DNA from: Spirochaetota bacterium
GTDB lineage: Bacteria; Spirochaetota; Spirochaetia; B11-G9
Reading direction: 5' to 3'
Assembly (NCBI GenBank): GCA_024280415.1
Contig: JAJRQE010000170.1
Coordinates: 1-38,484 of the forward strand
DNA: 38,484 nt
Shown: one piece after another, positions 23,920 through 32,596 of the stretch
How positions within the stretch are numbered: position 1 is the first letter of the stretch
Layout: every line of letters starts with the position of its first letter
Notes under the pieces: model-generated
The model's input: the letters and a program-made list of their open reading frames with translations, nothing else
Told to the model about the DNA's origin: nothing
The model's database searches: none
Program-made: the position numbers and the translations under genes

Positions 23920-25038
23920 TTACCTTATCTCTATTGCGTCAACCGGACAGACTTCATGACAGCAGTAGCACCTTATACATTTATTATAATCTACAGCAAC
24001 AAACTTTCCATTTGCTCCCTGTTCGAACCAGTTTGCGTTTGAAGCACATATTTTAATACATTCACCGCATTTTATGCATTTCTCTTCGATAAAATAGGGT
24101 TTCGGTTTCATTCGCTGCTGAATTTTTTCAAACATTCTAAAGTGAAACAGGTCAAAAATTATATTTTGAAAGGTTTTAGTCTTTATCAGTTTATAGTTTT
24201 CGATTTTAGCTTCTTTTAGAGAAAGACCTTCCAGAGAAATATCGGCAAAACTCTTTAGCCCCAGATCTCGTTTAAGTGCCAGTTTATTTGTTGGAATAAG
24301 GTTCGGATCATAGCCAATAATTGAAGATGCAATTACATCCACTGCTACTGCATTGCTTCCGGCTAAAATAATTTTTCCCGGTCTTGGATAACCATTTCCC
24401 GGGCCTGGTCCCTCCATGCCTATTACCCCATCCATTATTGAAAACGCAGGTTTCACTGCTTCAAGGAGATCGAGGATCATCTCTCCAAAATTATGGCGGT
24501 TAGGATAAGTTACATGGTAGGGTGAGTTACTTAGTCCAGGGATCAGTCCAAAAAGGTTCTTTACTGCACCTGTAAAGTACATAAGCTGATGAGTTTTTAA
24601 TTTTGGGAGGCTAATTATCATATCGACTTTATCTACAATTGCAGTTACTTTGAATTCCTTCTGCATTTTCCCTGTTTCGGAAGTTATTATTGTTTTTTCT
24701 GTAGTGAAATCTACCCATTTCGCTCCGGTTTCTTCTGTTACCTGTCTTATTCCACTTTTTTTACCGGAATATCCAGGTTTTTGAAACCCTGGAGAATCTC
24801 CAACATATATTTCAACAGCACCCATCTTTTTCATGTACTCAATTACCGAACGCACAAATTCTGGATGAGTTGATATTGCTTTTGCAGGATCAGAATCCTG
24901 GAGGATATTAGGTTTTAACAGAAGGTTTTTACCTTTTACGTCTATTCCTCCGGACAGTCTCATTACTTCTGCAATAGCCTTATCAAGTTCTTCTGATGCG
25001 TAGGTGTTGCATTTAACAAGTCCCACTTTTGCTTTCAC
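23920..25038 (-). CDS. DUF362 domain protein with C-terminal 2[4Fe-4S] ferredoxin domain
   Basis: 372 residues. The DUF362 domain (about 1-285) has recognisable LLKPNI, STHPEFVRSVIEYMKK and SLPKLKTHQLMYFTGAVKN segments. The ferredoxin domain at 315-372 has two complete CxxCxxCxxxC sets (C321/324/327/331 and C354/357/360/364), with an extra C359. Proteins of this kind are common in anaerobes, usually annotated as iron-sulfur proteins of unknown role. It starts at a GTG with GGGAG upstream, two bases after the stop of the mannosyltransferase-like gene, so those two are tightly coupled. Confidence 0.85.
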   Translation of the reverse strand: MKAKVGLVKCNTYASEELDKAIAEVMRLSGGIDVKGKNLLLKPNILQDSDPAKAISTHPEFVRSVIEYMKKMGAVEIYVGDSPGFQKPGYSGKKSGIRQVTEETGAKWVDFTTEKTIITSETGKMQKEFKVTAIVDKVDMIISLPKLKTHQLMYFTGAVKNLFGLIPGLSNSPYHVTYPNRHNFGEMILDLLEAVKPAFSIMDGVIGMEGPGPGNGYPRPGKIILAGSNAVAVDVIASSIIGYDPNLIPTNKLALKRDLGLKSFADISLEGLSLKEAKIENYKLIKTKTFQNIIFDLFHFRMFEKIQQRMKPKPYFIEEKCIKCGECIKICASNANWFEQGANGKFVAVDYNKCIRCYCCHEVCPVDAIEIR

Positions 25039-25040
25039 TT

Positions 25041-26147
25041 TTATTTCTCCCTGTTAACAAGTTCATCGAACAATTTATCATAGTCTTTAATTATTGTGTT
25101 CCAGCACAATTTGCTCATTCTATCTATTAATACATTTTGTTTAAAGGCTTTATCTCCTGTCAGGGTTCGTTTAAGTCTCTTTTCAAGATCATAATCATCA
25201 CTGAACAGACATTCAGAATGAAACTCCTTTGGAATAATCTCAGGGTAGGAGAGTCTGTTTGGAAGAAGTGGCCTGCAACCTGCCAGAGTTGCTTCTATAA
25301 CCGCTATTCCATAATTTTCCTGGTTTGAGGTGCTGATAACAATATTTCCCCTTTTTAAGAGATTAATATATTCATCATAGTTTTCAAGATAGCCGGTGTG
25401 TATAATCTCATCTCTTAAAATTTCTATTGCCTTTCGAAAAACAGGTGGGTATTTCTTGTATCTTTCTCCCAGAAGAGCCAGTTGGAATTTAATACCATCT
25501 TTTTTTAGATTAAAAAGAACATTAAAAAAATCTTCCGGGTTTTTATCATATTCCCAACGGTGGTTCCATATAATAACAGAATAAGGATTTACTCCATTAT
25601 TTTCGTCTGTTCTTTTCAGAGCGCTGCCATCAATTCCAGGATATAATACCAGAGATTTAAGTCTGATTCTGTTAATACTCCAGTTAGGTACACTATCCGG
25701 CATGTGTCCAATAAACAGTGGTAACTCCCTTAGAAATGTATTCATGTGAGTGTGGGAATTAAATACAACCCTTTTTGCACCAAGGGCATTTGTAAGATCT
25801 GTTAATCCGTAGTGATAATCAAGTTTTTCACCTTTATTCAATGGGTATGCAAGCTGATTTTCATGAAAGTAGAGAACAACAGGCGGACAGCTGCTTCCGA
25901 AGAATAATTTTAGATCAGAAATATTAATAAGATCGGTTGTAAATATCAGTTCATAGTCTTCAATATTTTTTACCTGCTCTGAAAAATAGAGTGCAGCTCC
26001 TTTCATCCTCCATTTCCAAAATCTGGCCGGCATGGTTAACAGATCAATTTTATATTTTGAATTCTTTACCAGTCCATCTGCAAAGGCTTTGTGGGAACCA
26101 CTGTAGAAGGATTCGAGAAATAATATCTTAAGGGGTTTCAAAAACAT
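25041..26147 (-). CDS. tRNA-queuosine mannosyltransferase-like glycosyltransferase (DUF3524, GTDC1/QTMAN homologue)
   Basis: About 368 residues. The N-terminal domain matches the distinctive DUF3524/GTDC1 blocks: ILFLESFYSGSHKAFADGL, MPARFWKWRMKGAALYFSEQ, VLYFHENQLAYPL, a QYGY-like HYGL and VVFNSHTHMNTFL. The C-terminal half is a GT4 fold with a WNHRWEYDKNPEDF nucleotide-sugar region and ISTSNQENYGIAVIEA. In animals this family adds mannose to queuosine in the anticodon of tRNA-Asp. A bacterial copy suggests a glycosylated queuosine here, but other acceptors cannot be excluded. The start is uncertain: I prefer the ATG at 26147; an in-frame TTG lies at 26180 and neither has a clear ribosome site. 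It heads the four-gene minus-strand run. Confidence 0.82.
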   Translation of the reverse strand: MFLKPLKILFLESFYSGSHKAFADGLVKNSKYKIDLLTMPARFWKWRMKGAALYFSEQVKNIEDYELIFTTDLINISDLKLFFGSSCPPVVLYFHENQLAYPLNKGEKLDYHYGLTDLTNALGAKRVVFNSHTHMNTFLRELPLFIGHMPDSVPNWSINRIRLKSLVLYPGIDGSALKRTDENNGVNPYSVIIWNHRWEYDKNPEDFFNVLFNLKKDGIKFQLALLGERYKKYPPVFRKAIEILRDEIIHTGYLENYDEYINLLKRGNIVISTSNQENYGIAVIEATLAGCRPLLPNRLSYPEIIPKEFHSECLFSDDYDLEKRLKRTLTGDKAFKQNVLIDRMSKLCWNTIIKDYDKLFDELVNREK

Positions 26148-26209
26148 AACGAATTCATAGAGATCGTAAAAGCCTCTCAATAGTTTTATTATTTTATAAA
26201 GTTATTTAA

Positions 26210-26238
26210 TTGACATCTGCTTACTGCCATACTACCAT
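26210..26238 (+). promoter_or_regulatory. Promoter of the class II aldolase operon
   Basis: TTGACA (26210-26215), a 17-base spacer and TACCAT (26233-26238), with the ATG at 26262 behind an AAAGGGGATCAA ribosome site. The layout is ordinary, with a 5' leader of roughly 17 bases, in contrast to the leaderless-type promoters further on. Confidence 0.65.
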
Positions 26239-26261
26239 CATATTTCCATAAAGGGGATCAA

Positions 26262-27143
26262 ATGTCCATTTCAAACTCAAAAGAATTATTGATAAAAGCA
26301 ACAGCAGAGAAATATGCTGTTGGTGCTTTTAATGTTACGAATATTGCTCAAATGGCTGCCGTTATAGAAACGGCTGCAGAATTAAAGGCTCCTGTGATTA
26401 TTCAGACTTCTGTGGCTCCTGTGAAACAGCTGACTCCTGAGTTATTCGCCGCAGCATTCAGGAATATTGCAGAAAGAGTTGATATCTCTGTGGCCATTCA
26501 GCTTGACCACTGTACCAGTATCGATCTTTGCAAAAGGTGTATAGATGCCGGATATACAAGTATTATGATTGATGCCTCAAAAGAGACCCTGGAAGATAAT
26601 ATTCGAATTACCAAAACTGTTGTTGATTATGCAAGGGAAAATAATGATGTTTCTATTGAAGGTGAACTTGGAACAGTAGGTGGTGTAGAAGACCAGGTAA
26701 GGGTTGTTATGAGTCAGGTGGAACTTTGTGATCCCCAAAATGCTTTGAAGTTTATAGAAGAAACAGGTCTGGATAATTTTGCTCCTGCAATTGGTACTGC
26801 ACATGGAATTTATAAATCCAATAATCCTGAAATTGATATTGACAGGTTAAAAATAATAGCTAAATTAATAAATGGAGGAAAAGTGGTTGCCCCCCTGGTG
26901 ATTCATGGTGGATCGGGATTATCCGAACAGATTGTCAGAGATCTGGTTTTTTCCGGAGGATCAAAATTTAATGTATCTACTGAGCTTAAACATGTGTGGA
27001 TTAAGGGTGCCGAAGAATATATAATAAATGCCCCTAAAGAATTTAACCCTGTTAAAATGAACAGGGTACAGATGGATTTAACGATGAAGCTTGTCCATTC
27101 CTGGATTGATCGTCTCGGAAGTTCCGGGAAAAGCGGGGTATAG
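26262..27143 (+). CDS. Class II (zinc) aldolase, fructose/tagatose-bisphosphate aldolase family
   Basis: 293 residues. Expected active-site residues are present: catalytic Asp82 and zinc ligand His83 in QLDHC, Glu134 in EGELGTVGG, zinc ligands His181 (GTAHG) and His215 (VIHGGSG), and the phosphate-binding NVSTEL segment. It cleaves a ketose bisphosphate to dihydroxyacetone phosphate and an aldehyde. FbaA, GatY/KbaY and IolJ cannot be told apart by eye. The next gene, a CbbY-like phosphatase, begins three bases after its stop, so a paired role in ketose-phosphate metabolism is likely. Confidence 0.9.
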   Translation: MSISNSKELLIKATAEKYAVGAFNVTNIAQMAAVIETAAELKAPVIIQTSVAPVKQLTPELFAAAFRNIAERVDISVAIQLDHCTSIDLCKRCIDAGYTSIMIDASKETLEDNIRITKTVVDYARENNDVSIEGELGTVGGVEDQVRVVMSQVELCDPQNALKFIEETGLDNFAPAIGTAHGIYKSNNPEIDIDRLKIIAKLINGGKVVAPLVIHGGSGLSEQIVRDLVFSGGSKFNVSTELKHVWIKGAEEYIINAPKEFNPVKMNRVQMDLTMKLVHSWIDRLGSSGKSGV

Positions 27144-27146
27144 TAA

Positions 27147-27914
27147 ATGGGTAGACTTGAGGCTGTATTCTTTGATCAGGATGGAGTAATTATAGAGACA
27201 GAAAAAGAGGGTCACAGGGCTGCATTCAATACTGCATTTAAAGAGTTTGGGCTCGGAATTGAATGGGATGAAGAGTATTACTATGAACTGCTCAAAATCG
27301 GGGGCGGTAAAGAGAGGATAAGGTATTTTCTGGAAAAGACCGGATTCAGCAGCTCTGAATACAACATGAATTCTGATAGTTTTATCAAGCAGATCCACAA
27401 TCGTAAAACAGAGCTGTTTATAGAGTTGATTAAAACAGGACAGCTTCCTCTGCGACCAGGAATTCGTAGGCTCATGGAGGAGGTTAACCGGCAGGGAATA
27501 TTTTTGGGAATATGTACAACTTCCAATGAAATGGCAGCAAGGGCAGTCGAAAAATATATGCTTCAGGGTATCTCCGTTGATCTGCTTCTGGCCGGAGATG
27601 TAGTTTTGAAGAAGAAACCTGATCCTGGAATTTATCTCATGGCACTGGAAAAATCGGGTATTGCAGCGGATAATGTTTTTGTTATTGAAGATTCGGGAAT
27701 AGGAGTTTCTTCCGGAAAGAGTGCAGGCTTATCTGTACTCGCCACGATTAATGAATATACTGAAAATGATAACCTTGACCCGGCAGATATTATTGTTGAT
27801 ACCCTTGGTGATCCTGAAGGTGTCAGATCCCATCTTATTAAAGGCAGGCTTATGGATGAATATAAAGGCTTTATCGATGTTACCCTTTTGGAAAGTTACC
27901 TTTTACAAACTTGA
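27147..27914 (+). CDS. HAD phosphatase, CbbY-like (xylulose-1,5-bisphosphate phosphatase type)
   Basis: 255 residues. The HAD nucleophile motif is FFDQDGV (D10, D12). The cap segment, with TEKEGHRAAFNTAFKEFGL and LLKIGGGKERI, is the pattern of CbbY proteins of Calvin-cycle operons, which remove phosphate from xylulose-1,5-bisphosphate, a RuBisCO inhibitor. Motif II is TTSNE, motif III KKKPDPGIY and motif IV IEDSGIGVSSGKSAG. No RuBisCO gene is in the window, and the gene is coupled to a class II aldolase, so here it more likely clears a side-product sugar bisphosphate. Beta-phosphoglucomutase is a less likely alternative. Confidence 0.82.
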   Translation: MGRLEAVFFDQDGVIIETEKEGHRAAFNTAFKEFGLGIEWDEEYYYELLKIGGGKERIRYFLEKTGFSSSEYNMNSDSFIKQIHNRKTELFIELIKTGQLPLRPGIRRLMEEVNRQGIFLGICTTSNEMAARAVEKYMLQGISVDLLLAGDVVLKKKPDPGIYLMALEKSGIAADNVFVIEDSGIGVSSGKSAGLSVLATINEYTENDNLDPADIIVDTLGDPEGVRSHLIKGRLMDEYKGFIDVTLLESYLLQT

Positions 27915-27945
27915 CATTATTGCAATACTTTTTTAGCCTGTACCA
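27911..27945 (+). promoter_or_regulatory. Promoter of the gph-like gene, apparently leaderless
   Basis: TTGACA (27911-27916), a 17-base spacer and TAGCCT (27934-27939), then only six bases (GTACCA) to the ATG at 27946. Transcription would start at or within a base or two of the A of the ATG, and there is no ribosome site. The stop codon of the upstream gene (27912-27914) lies inside the -35. TTTAGCCTGTAC also occurs in the trkA promoter. Confidence 0.6.
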
Positions 27946-28641
27946 ATGAAATATAAAGCAGTAATTTTTGATCTTGACGGTACTCTTCTATATACATTGG
28001 GAGATATTGCCCTGTCTGTGAATAGAGTATTAACTGAGCTGAATATGCCTACCCATCCGGAAGAATCATATATGAAATTTGTAGGACATGGATTAAAAGA
28101 AACTTTGAAACGAGCCTGTATAAAAGATTGCTCTGACGAGATTATTGAAAAAGGATATTCAAGGGTAATAGAAGAATATAATAAAAATCCTGTTAAAAAT
28201 ACAAAGCCTTATGAGGGAATTCCTTTTTTGCTCGACTCACTGGTAAATATGGGTGTAAAAATTGCTATTCTTTCCAACAAGGAAGATAGTCTGGTAAAAT
28301 ATATAGTTAAAATACTTCTTTCTTCCTGGACCTTTACCACTGCTCAGGGAATACTTCCGGATGTTCCCAAAAAACCGGATCCCTCTGCAGTATTTCAAAT
28401 TCTAAACGATATGAATGTAGATTCCTCTGAGACAATTTTTATAGGTGACAGCGGTGTGGATATGAGGACTGCTGTAAATAGTGGGCTTCTGGGGGTTGGA
28501 GTCGCCTGGGGGTACAGGGGTGTGATCGAGCTTACAGAATTCGGTGCAGATATTATAATTGACAAACCTGTAGAATTGTTAAGAATAGTAGAGGGAAATG
28601 TTATACAAATATGCAGTCACTCGGGGTACATTATATTATAA
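27946..28641 (+). CDS. gph: HAD phosphatase, phosphoglycolate phosphatase-like
   Basis: 231 residues. VIFDLDGTLL (D9, D11), SNK (motif II), KKPDP (motif III) and FIGDSGVDMRTAVNSG (motif IV) are the Gph-subfamily motifs. It removes phosphate from 2-phosphoglycolate or a similar small phosphate ester. The usual D-S/T-x-x-D-I segment after motif I reads YTLGDI. There is no Shine-Dalgarno sequence; the promoter sits so close that the mRNA should be leaderless. The phosphoglucomutase gene starts 56 bases downstream with its own ribosome site and is probably in the same transcript. Confidence 0.82.
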   Translation: MKYKAVIFDLDGTLLYTLGDIALSVNRVLTELNMPTHPEESYMKFVGHGLKETLKRACIKDCSDEIIEKGYSRVIEEYNKNPVKNTKPYEGIPFLLDSLVNMGVKIAILSNKEDSLVKYIVKILLSSWTFTTAQGILPDVPKKPDPSAVFQILNDMNVDSSETIFIGDSGVDMRTAVNSGLLGVGVAWGYRGVIELTEFGADIIIDKPVELLRIVEGNVIQICSHSGYIIL

Positions 28642-28697
28642 ACAGGTTGCTGAGTATTTTGCCCCGACAAAATGGATCGAAGTAACAGGGAGTTTGT

Positions 28698-30437
28698 ATG
28701 GATCAGAATGAACTGAATCAAAAAATAAGAGAATATCTGGAATTTGAAGAACATCCGTACTTTAAAGATGATTTACAAAAGATAATTGATGAGCAGAATT
28801 CCGAAGAACTGAATGACAGATTTTATATGGATCTTGAGTTTGGAACAGGAGGTCTTAGGGGTGTAATCGGAGGAGGATACAATCGTATAAATCCATATAT
28901 TATTCGAAGGTCTACGACTGGTCTGGCAAATTATATTAAAAAAACTACAGAAAATGGTTCTGTTGCAATTGCATATGACTCCCGGAATTTTGCTTCCCTT
29001 TTTGCTGAGGAAGCAGCTCTTATTCTTTGTGCCCAGGGTATTAAAGTATATTTGTTCTCCTCTTTGAGACCCACTCCGGTTGTTTCCTATACTGTAAGAA
29101 AACTTGGCTGTACAGCCGGTATTGTTATTACTGCCTCGCATAATCCGGCAGAATACAACGGTTATAAGGTATTCTGGTCTGACGGTGGACAGGTAGTCCC
29201 TCCTCATGATGTATCAATAATCAATGAAGTGAGCAAAGTCAGAGGAAAACCACTTACCATGGATAAGGAACTTGCACTGAAGAAAGGACTCCTCCTGTTG
29301 ATTGACAGGGAAATTGATGACTCCTTTGTTGCTCTTGTAAAATCCTGTAGTTTCAGACCGGAGCTAATGAGAACCCAGGGGAAGAATCTGAAGATCGTTT
29401 ATACTCCCCTTCATGGCGCGGGTACCATTCTCGTTGAGAGAACACTTGGTGAAATGGGAATAAATGTTATTACTGTACCGGAACAAAGGGATCCGGATGG
29501 CAATTTCCCGACAGTGGAATTTCCCAATCCGGAAATAGAATCTGCTATGAAACTTGGACTTGAACTTGCCAGAAAGGAGAAGGCCGAGCTATTGATGGGA
29601 ACAGATCCTGATTCTGACCGTCTTGGTATTGCTGTCCCCGACGGTGATGATTATCTTCTTGTAACCGGGAACCAGTTAGGTGTTCTCCTGGCAGATTATA
29701 TTTTTTCCTCTTTAAAGGAAGCGGGAAGACTTGATGAAAAAAGTGCTTTTGTCAAAACAATAGTAACTACTGAGCTCCAGAAACTTGTTGCAGAATCCTA
29801 CGGAATTAAATCGTATGATGTTCTGACAGGATTTAAATATATAGCAGATAAAATTCATGGATTTGAGAAAACAGGTGAGAAGTATGTTTTCGGAGGGGAA
29901 GAAAGTTATGGTTATCTGGTAACTGATGAAATCCGTGATAAAGATGCCGTATCTGCTGCATTTTTAACTGCAGAATTAACACTTTATCTTAGGTCAAAAG
30001 GTAAGAGTGTGATAGATAGAATGAAAGAGATATGGGATAAACATGGATATTTTGAGGAATTACTGATTTCACGATATTTAAAAGGGGAAAGTGGAAGAAC
30101 TAAAATGGAAGAGATGATCTCTTCAATGCGGAATATGCCTCCTGCCCAGTTCGGGGGTATACCGGTTTCATATATGAAAGATTATAAGAGTGGTGAAACC
30201 TATAATGTATCAGACGGTACAAAAGAAACGAATATTGATCTTCCATCTTCCAATGTTCTTCAGTTTTTACTACAGGACGGGAGTATGGTGACAATACGAC
30301 CTTCGGGGACTGAACCTAAAATTAAGTTTTATGCTTCCTGTAAGGGGGAAGCGGGAGCTGATCTTTTATTGTCAAAAGAAGAAGTCAAAGAAAAATTAAA
30401 AAGAATAGAAGAGGATGTCGATGAATTCCTTGGATAA
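28698..30437 (+). CDS. pgcA: Phosphoglucomutase/phosphomannomutase, PgcA/PGM2 type
   Basis: 579 residues, the length of PgcA/PGM2-type alpha-D-phosphohexomutases. The phosphorylated Ser is S147 in TASHNP, the metal loop is DPDSDR, the sugar-binding loop is GGEESYG and the C-terminal phosphate loop is RPSGTEPKIK. It interconverts glucose (or mannose) 1- and 6-phosphate. CAGGGAG precedes the ATG. Its last 17 bases overlap the start of the diguanylate cyclase gene. PGM and PMM activity cannot be distinguished from sequence by eye. Confidence 0.9.
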   Translation: MDQNELNQKIREYLEFEEHPYFKDDLQKIIDEQNSEELNDRFYMDLEFGTGGLRGVIGGGYNRINPYIIRRSTTGLANYIKKTTENGSVAIAYDSRNFASLFAEEAALILCAQGIKVYLFSSLRPTPVVSYTVRKLGCTAGIVITASHNPAEYNGYKVFWSDGGQVVPPHDVSIINEVSKVRGKPLTMDKELALKKGLLLLIDREIDDSFVALVKSCSFRPELMRTQGKNLKIVYTPLHGAGTILVERTLGEMGINVITVPEQRDPDGNFPTVEFPNPEIESAMKLGLELARKEKAELLMGTDPDSDRLGIAVPDGDDYLLVTGNQLGVLLADYIFSSLKEAGRLDEKSAFVKTIVTTELQKLVAESYGIKSYDVLTGFKYIADKIHGFEKTGEKYVFGGEESYGYLVTDEIRDKDAVSAAFLTAELTLYLRSKGKSVIDRMKEIWDKHGYFEELLISRYLKGESGRTKMEEMISSMRNMPPAQFGGIPVSYMKDYKSGETYNVSDGTKETNIDLPSSNVLQFLLQDGSMVTIRPSGTEPKIKFYASCKGEAGADLLLSKEEVKEKLKRIEEDVDEFLG

Positions 30438-31464
30438 GAGTGATATTGCAGAAAAATATGAATCCCGGATTAACGATCTGGAGTCCTTACTTGAAATAAG
30501 CAAGAGTTTGAGTTCAAATTTACACTATTCATCGGTATTGGACTCAATTCTTTTAACCTGTATGGGGAGAGCAAGAGTTTTAAAAGCCGGATTATTTATC
30601 AAATCAGATATAAACAGTAAAGAGTTCACTCTTCACAGAAACTACGAGGGATTTAATCCTGACAGGAAGATAAAGTACTCCATAAAAGAAGATTCCGGAC
30701 TGGTAAAAACACTACGAACGAATCCGGCATGTTATACCATGCCGGAATTATTGAATAAGGTAACAAATATTGCAGATATTAAGCCTTTTGCCATACTTGA
30801 ACCGACCCTGGTTGTTCCCCTGATCAACCGGGGCAACCTGCAGGGTATTATTGTTCTGGGTGAGAGAATAATAAATGAACCTTTCATTGAAGATGAAAAA
30901 GACTTTCTTTTAAATGTTGCCGGCATGGCTGCTATTGCGATCGATAACGCTTTTCTCTTTGAAGTATCAACCACAGATATGATGACTAAGCTGAAGCTGA
31001 AGCATGTACTTTTTCAGAGACTTCAGAAAGAATTTGAGAGGAATGAAGGTTCCTTATTTCTTCTAATGATGGATATTGATCATTTTAAAAAACTTAATGA
31101 CAGTTATGGTCACTCCTTCGGGGATGTTGTGCTAATAGAGGTAGCTTCTGTCTTAATTGGTTCTCTGCGCTTGCAGGATCTTGCGTCAAGATACGGGGGA
31201 GAAGAGTTTGTCATTGTTCTTAAAAATACAAATCTTAAGGATTCTTTCAGTATCGCTGAACGTATCAGGATGGAGATAGCGTCTCTGGAATTTGATTACA
31301 ATGAAGATGGGAAAAAAGATAAAGTAAAAGTATCTATTTCGACTGGTATAGCAATGTATAATCCCAACCTTGACTGCGTCCCGGAGGACTTAATAAAAAG
31401 AGCCGATTCTGCCCTATATACAGCCAAGGAAAATGGAAGAAACCGTGTGGAAGTTGCAAAGTAG
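30421..31464 (+). CDS. GAF-domain diguanylate cyclase
   Basis: 347 residues. A coiled-coil-like N-terminus (about 10-30) leads to a GAF sensor domain (about 30-175) and a GGDEF domain (about 185-345). The catalytic motif is GGEEF (259-263), an active variant. RLQD (250-253), five residues before it, is the inhibitory c-di-GMP site (RxxD). There is no membrane segment, so it should sense a cytosolic signal. I take the ATG at 30421, six bases after AGAGG, instead of the ATG at 30415. It overlaps the phosphoglucomutase gene, tying c-di-GMP synthesis to a sugar-phosphate operon. A strong terminator follows. Confidence 0.9.
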   Translation: MNSLDKSDIAEKYESRINDLESLLEISKSLSSNLHYSSVLDSILLTCMGRARVLKAGLFIKSDINSKEFTLHRNYEGFNPDRKIKYSIKEDSGLVKTLRTNPACYTMPELLNKVTNIADIKPFAILEPTLVVPLINRGNLQGIIVLGERIINEPFIEDEKDFLLNVAGMAAIAIDNAFLFEVSTTDMMTKLKLKHVLFQRLQKEFERNEGSLFLLMMDIDHFKKLNDSYGHSFGDVVLIEVASVLIGSLRLQDLASRYGGEEFVIVLKNTNLKDSFSIAERIRMEIASLEFDYNEDGKKDKVKVSISTGIAMYNPNLDCVPEDLIKRADSALYTAKENGRNRVEVAK

Positions 31465-31498
31465 AGGCACCTCATGGGATGCCTCTACCTGATTTTTT
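31461..31498 (+). terminator. Rho-independent terminator after the diguanylate cyclase gene
   Basis: GTAGAGGCA (31461-31469) and TGCCTCTAC (31480-31488) form a perfect 9-base stem with a 10-base loop. Six T residues follow at 31493-31498. The stop codon of the cyclase lies inside the stem and the T-run reaches the end of the convergent oxidoreductase gene. Confidence 0.8.
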
Positions 31499-32530
31499 AA
31501 TCGCAGATATCAATAAGACTAAGAATACGGTCTGCTTCGTGAATTCCTACATCAATCAAATCCCTCAGGATATCCTTTACACTCTGAATTTCAGAAACAA
31601 TTCCTACACTCTGACCGGCCATCAATGAGCCCTCTTTAATATCACCATCTATTACTGCTTTACGAAGGCCCCCAATCCAGAACTCTTCCAGTTTGACTCC
31701 TGCTTCCTGCCGGCTGATTGTACCCCTTTCCAGCTGGGCTAAAAGACCAAGTTGCAGTGTTGTAAAATTTTGTACGCCTTCATTTACTATTGATCGTACA
31801 GGAATTACAGGAACCCTTGGATCAAACTGGGCAGTAGGAATTGCATCCTTGCTCGCAGCCTTAATAAAAGCCTGTTTGAAGTTGATATGGGCAATAGATT
31901 CCTCTGCAACTGCAAATCTTGTCCCAAGCTGCACACCCGAAGCCCCCATCATGAGATAATGGATCATCAGGAGACCGCTTCCAATGCCTCCTGCAACAAA
32001 GACAGGTACTTCTGTAGTATGGGGCAGGATCTGTTCTGCCAGAACACTGGTAGAAACAGGGCCAATATGTCCTCCCGCCTCATGACCCTCAATGATAAGG
32101 GCATCCACACCCAGTTTAATAAGCTGCTTTGCGATCCCCACGGTAGGTGCAAAGCACATCATTTTACTACCGGTTTGCCGGACTTTGGTTATGGCATCTC
32201 TTGGAGGCAGCCCTCCTGCAAAAATTACGTAGGGGAATTCAATTTCCAGGATATGTTCAAGCTGTTTCCTGAAATTAGGAGCAATTCCTATAAGATTTAC
32301 ACCGAATGGTTTATCTGTGAGTTCTTTGGTTTTTTTATTTCATCCTTAAACATATCAATGGGCATATTTCCGCCTGCAAGTACACCAAAGCCGCCTTCAT
32401 TCGATATTGTTGATACGAGCTGTGCCTCGGAAATCCAGGACATAGCTCCTCCAAGGATGGGATAGTCCACACCCAGAAACTGCTGTCCCCGAATAAATAA
32501 TTTATCTAATAGTTTTTTTGATTTTTCCAT
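31497..32530 (-). pseudogene. NAD(P)H-dependent flavin oxidoreductase (nitronate monooxygenase/FabK family), frameshifted
   Basis: An FMN-dependent TIM-barrel oxidoreductase in two frames. The first part starts at the ATG at 32530 (GAGG upstream) and runs through PILGGAMSWISEAQLV and GGFGVLAGG to MFKDEIKK, then leaves frame. The second part, one base shifted, continues exactly as the family does: TKELTDKPFGVNLIGIAPNF, then IIEGHEAGGHIGP, VFVAGGIGSG, GTRF and SLMAGQSVGIV, to the stop at 31497. Adding one A to the A7 run (32330-32336) restores about 344 residues, full length. The codons there are ATA AAA AAA, so the run is an A AAA AAA slippery heptamer in the correct register for -1 slippage. 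It may be a real mutation, a sequencing error, or a gene decoded by slippage. Confidence 0.82.
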
Positions 32531-32596
32531 ATATATACCTCGGGGCACATTAAATCAGAATAACTGGTATTATTCAAGTTGGGAAAAAATTACTTA

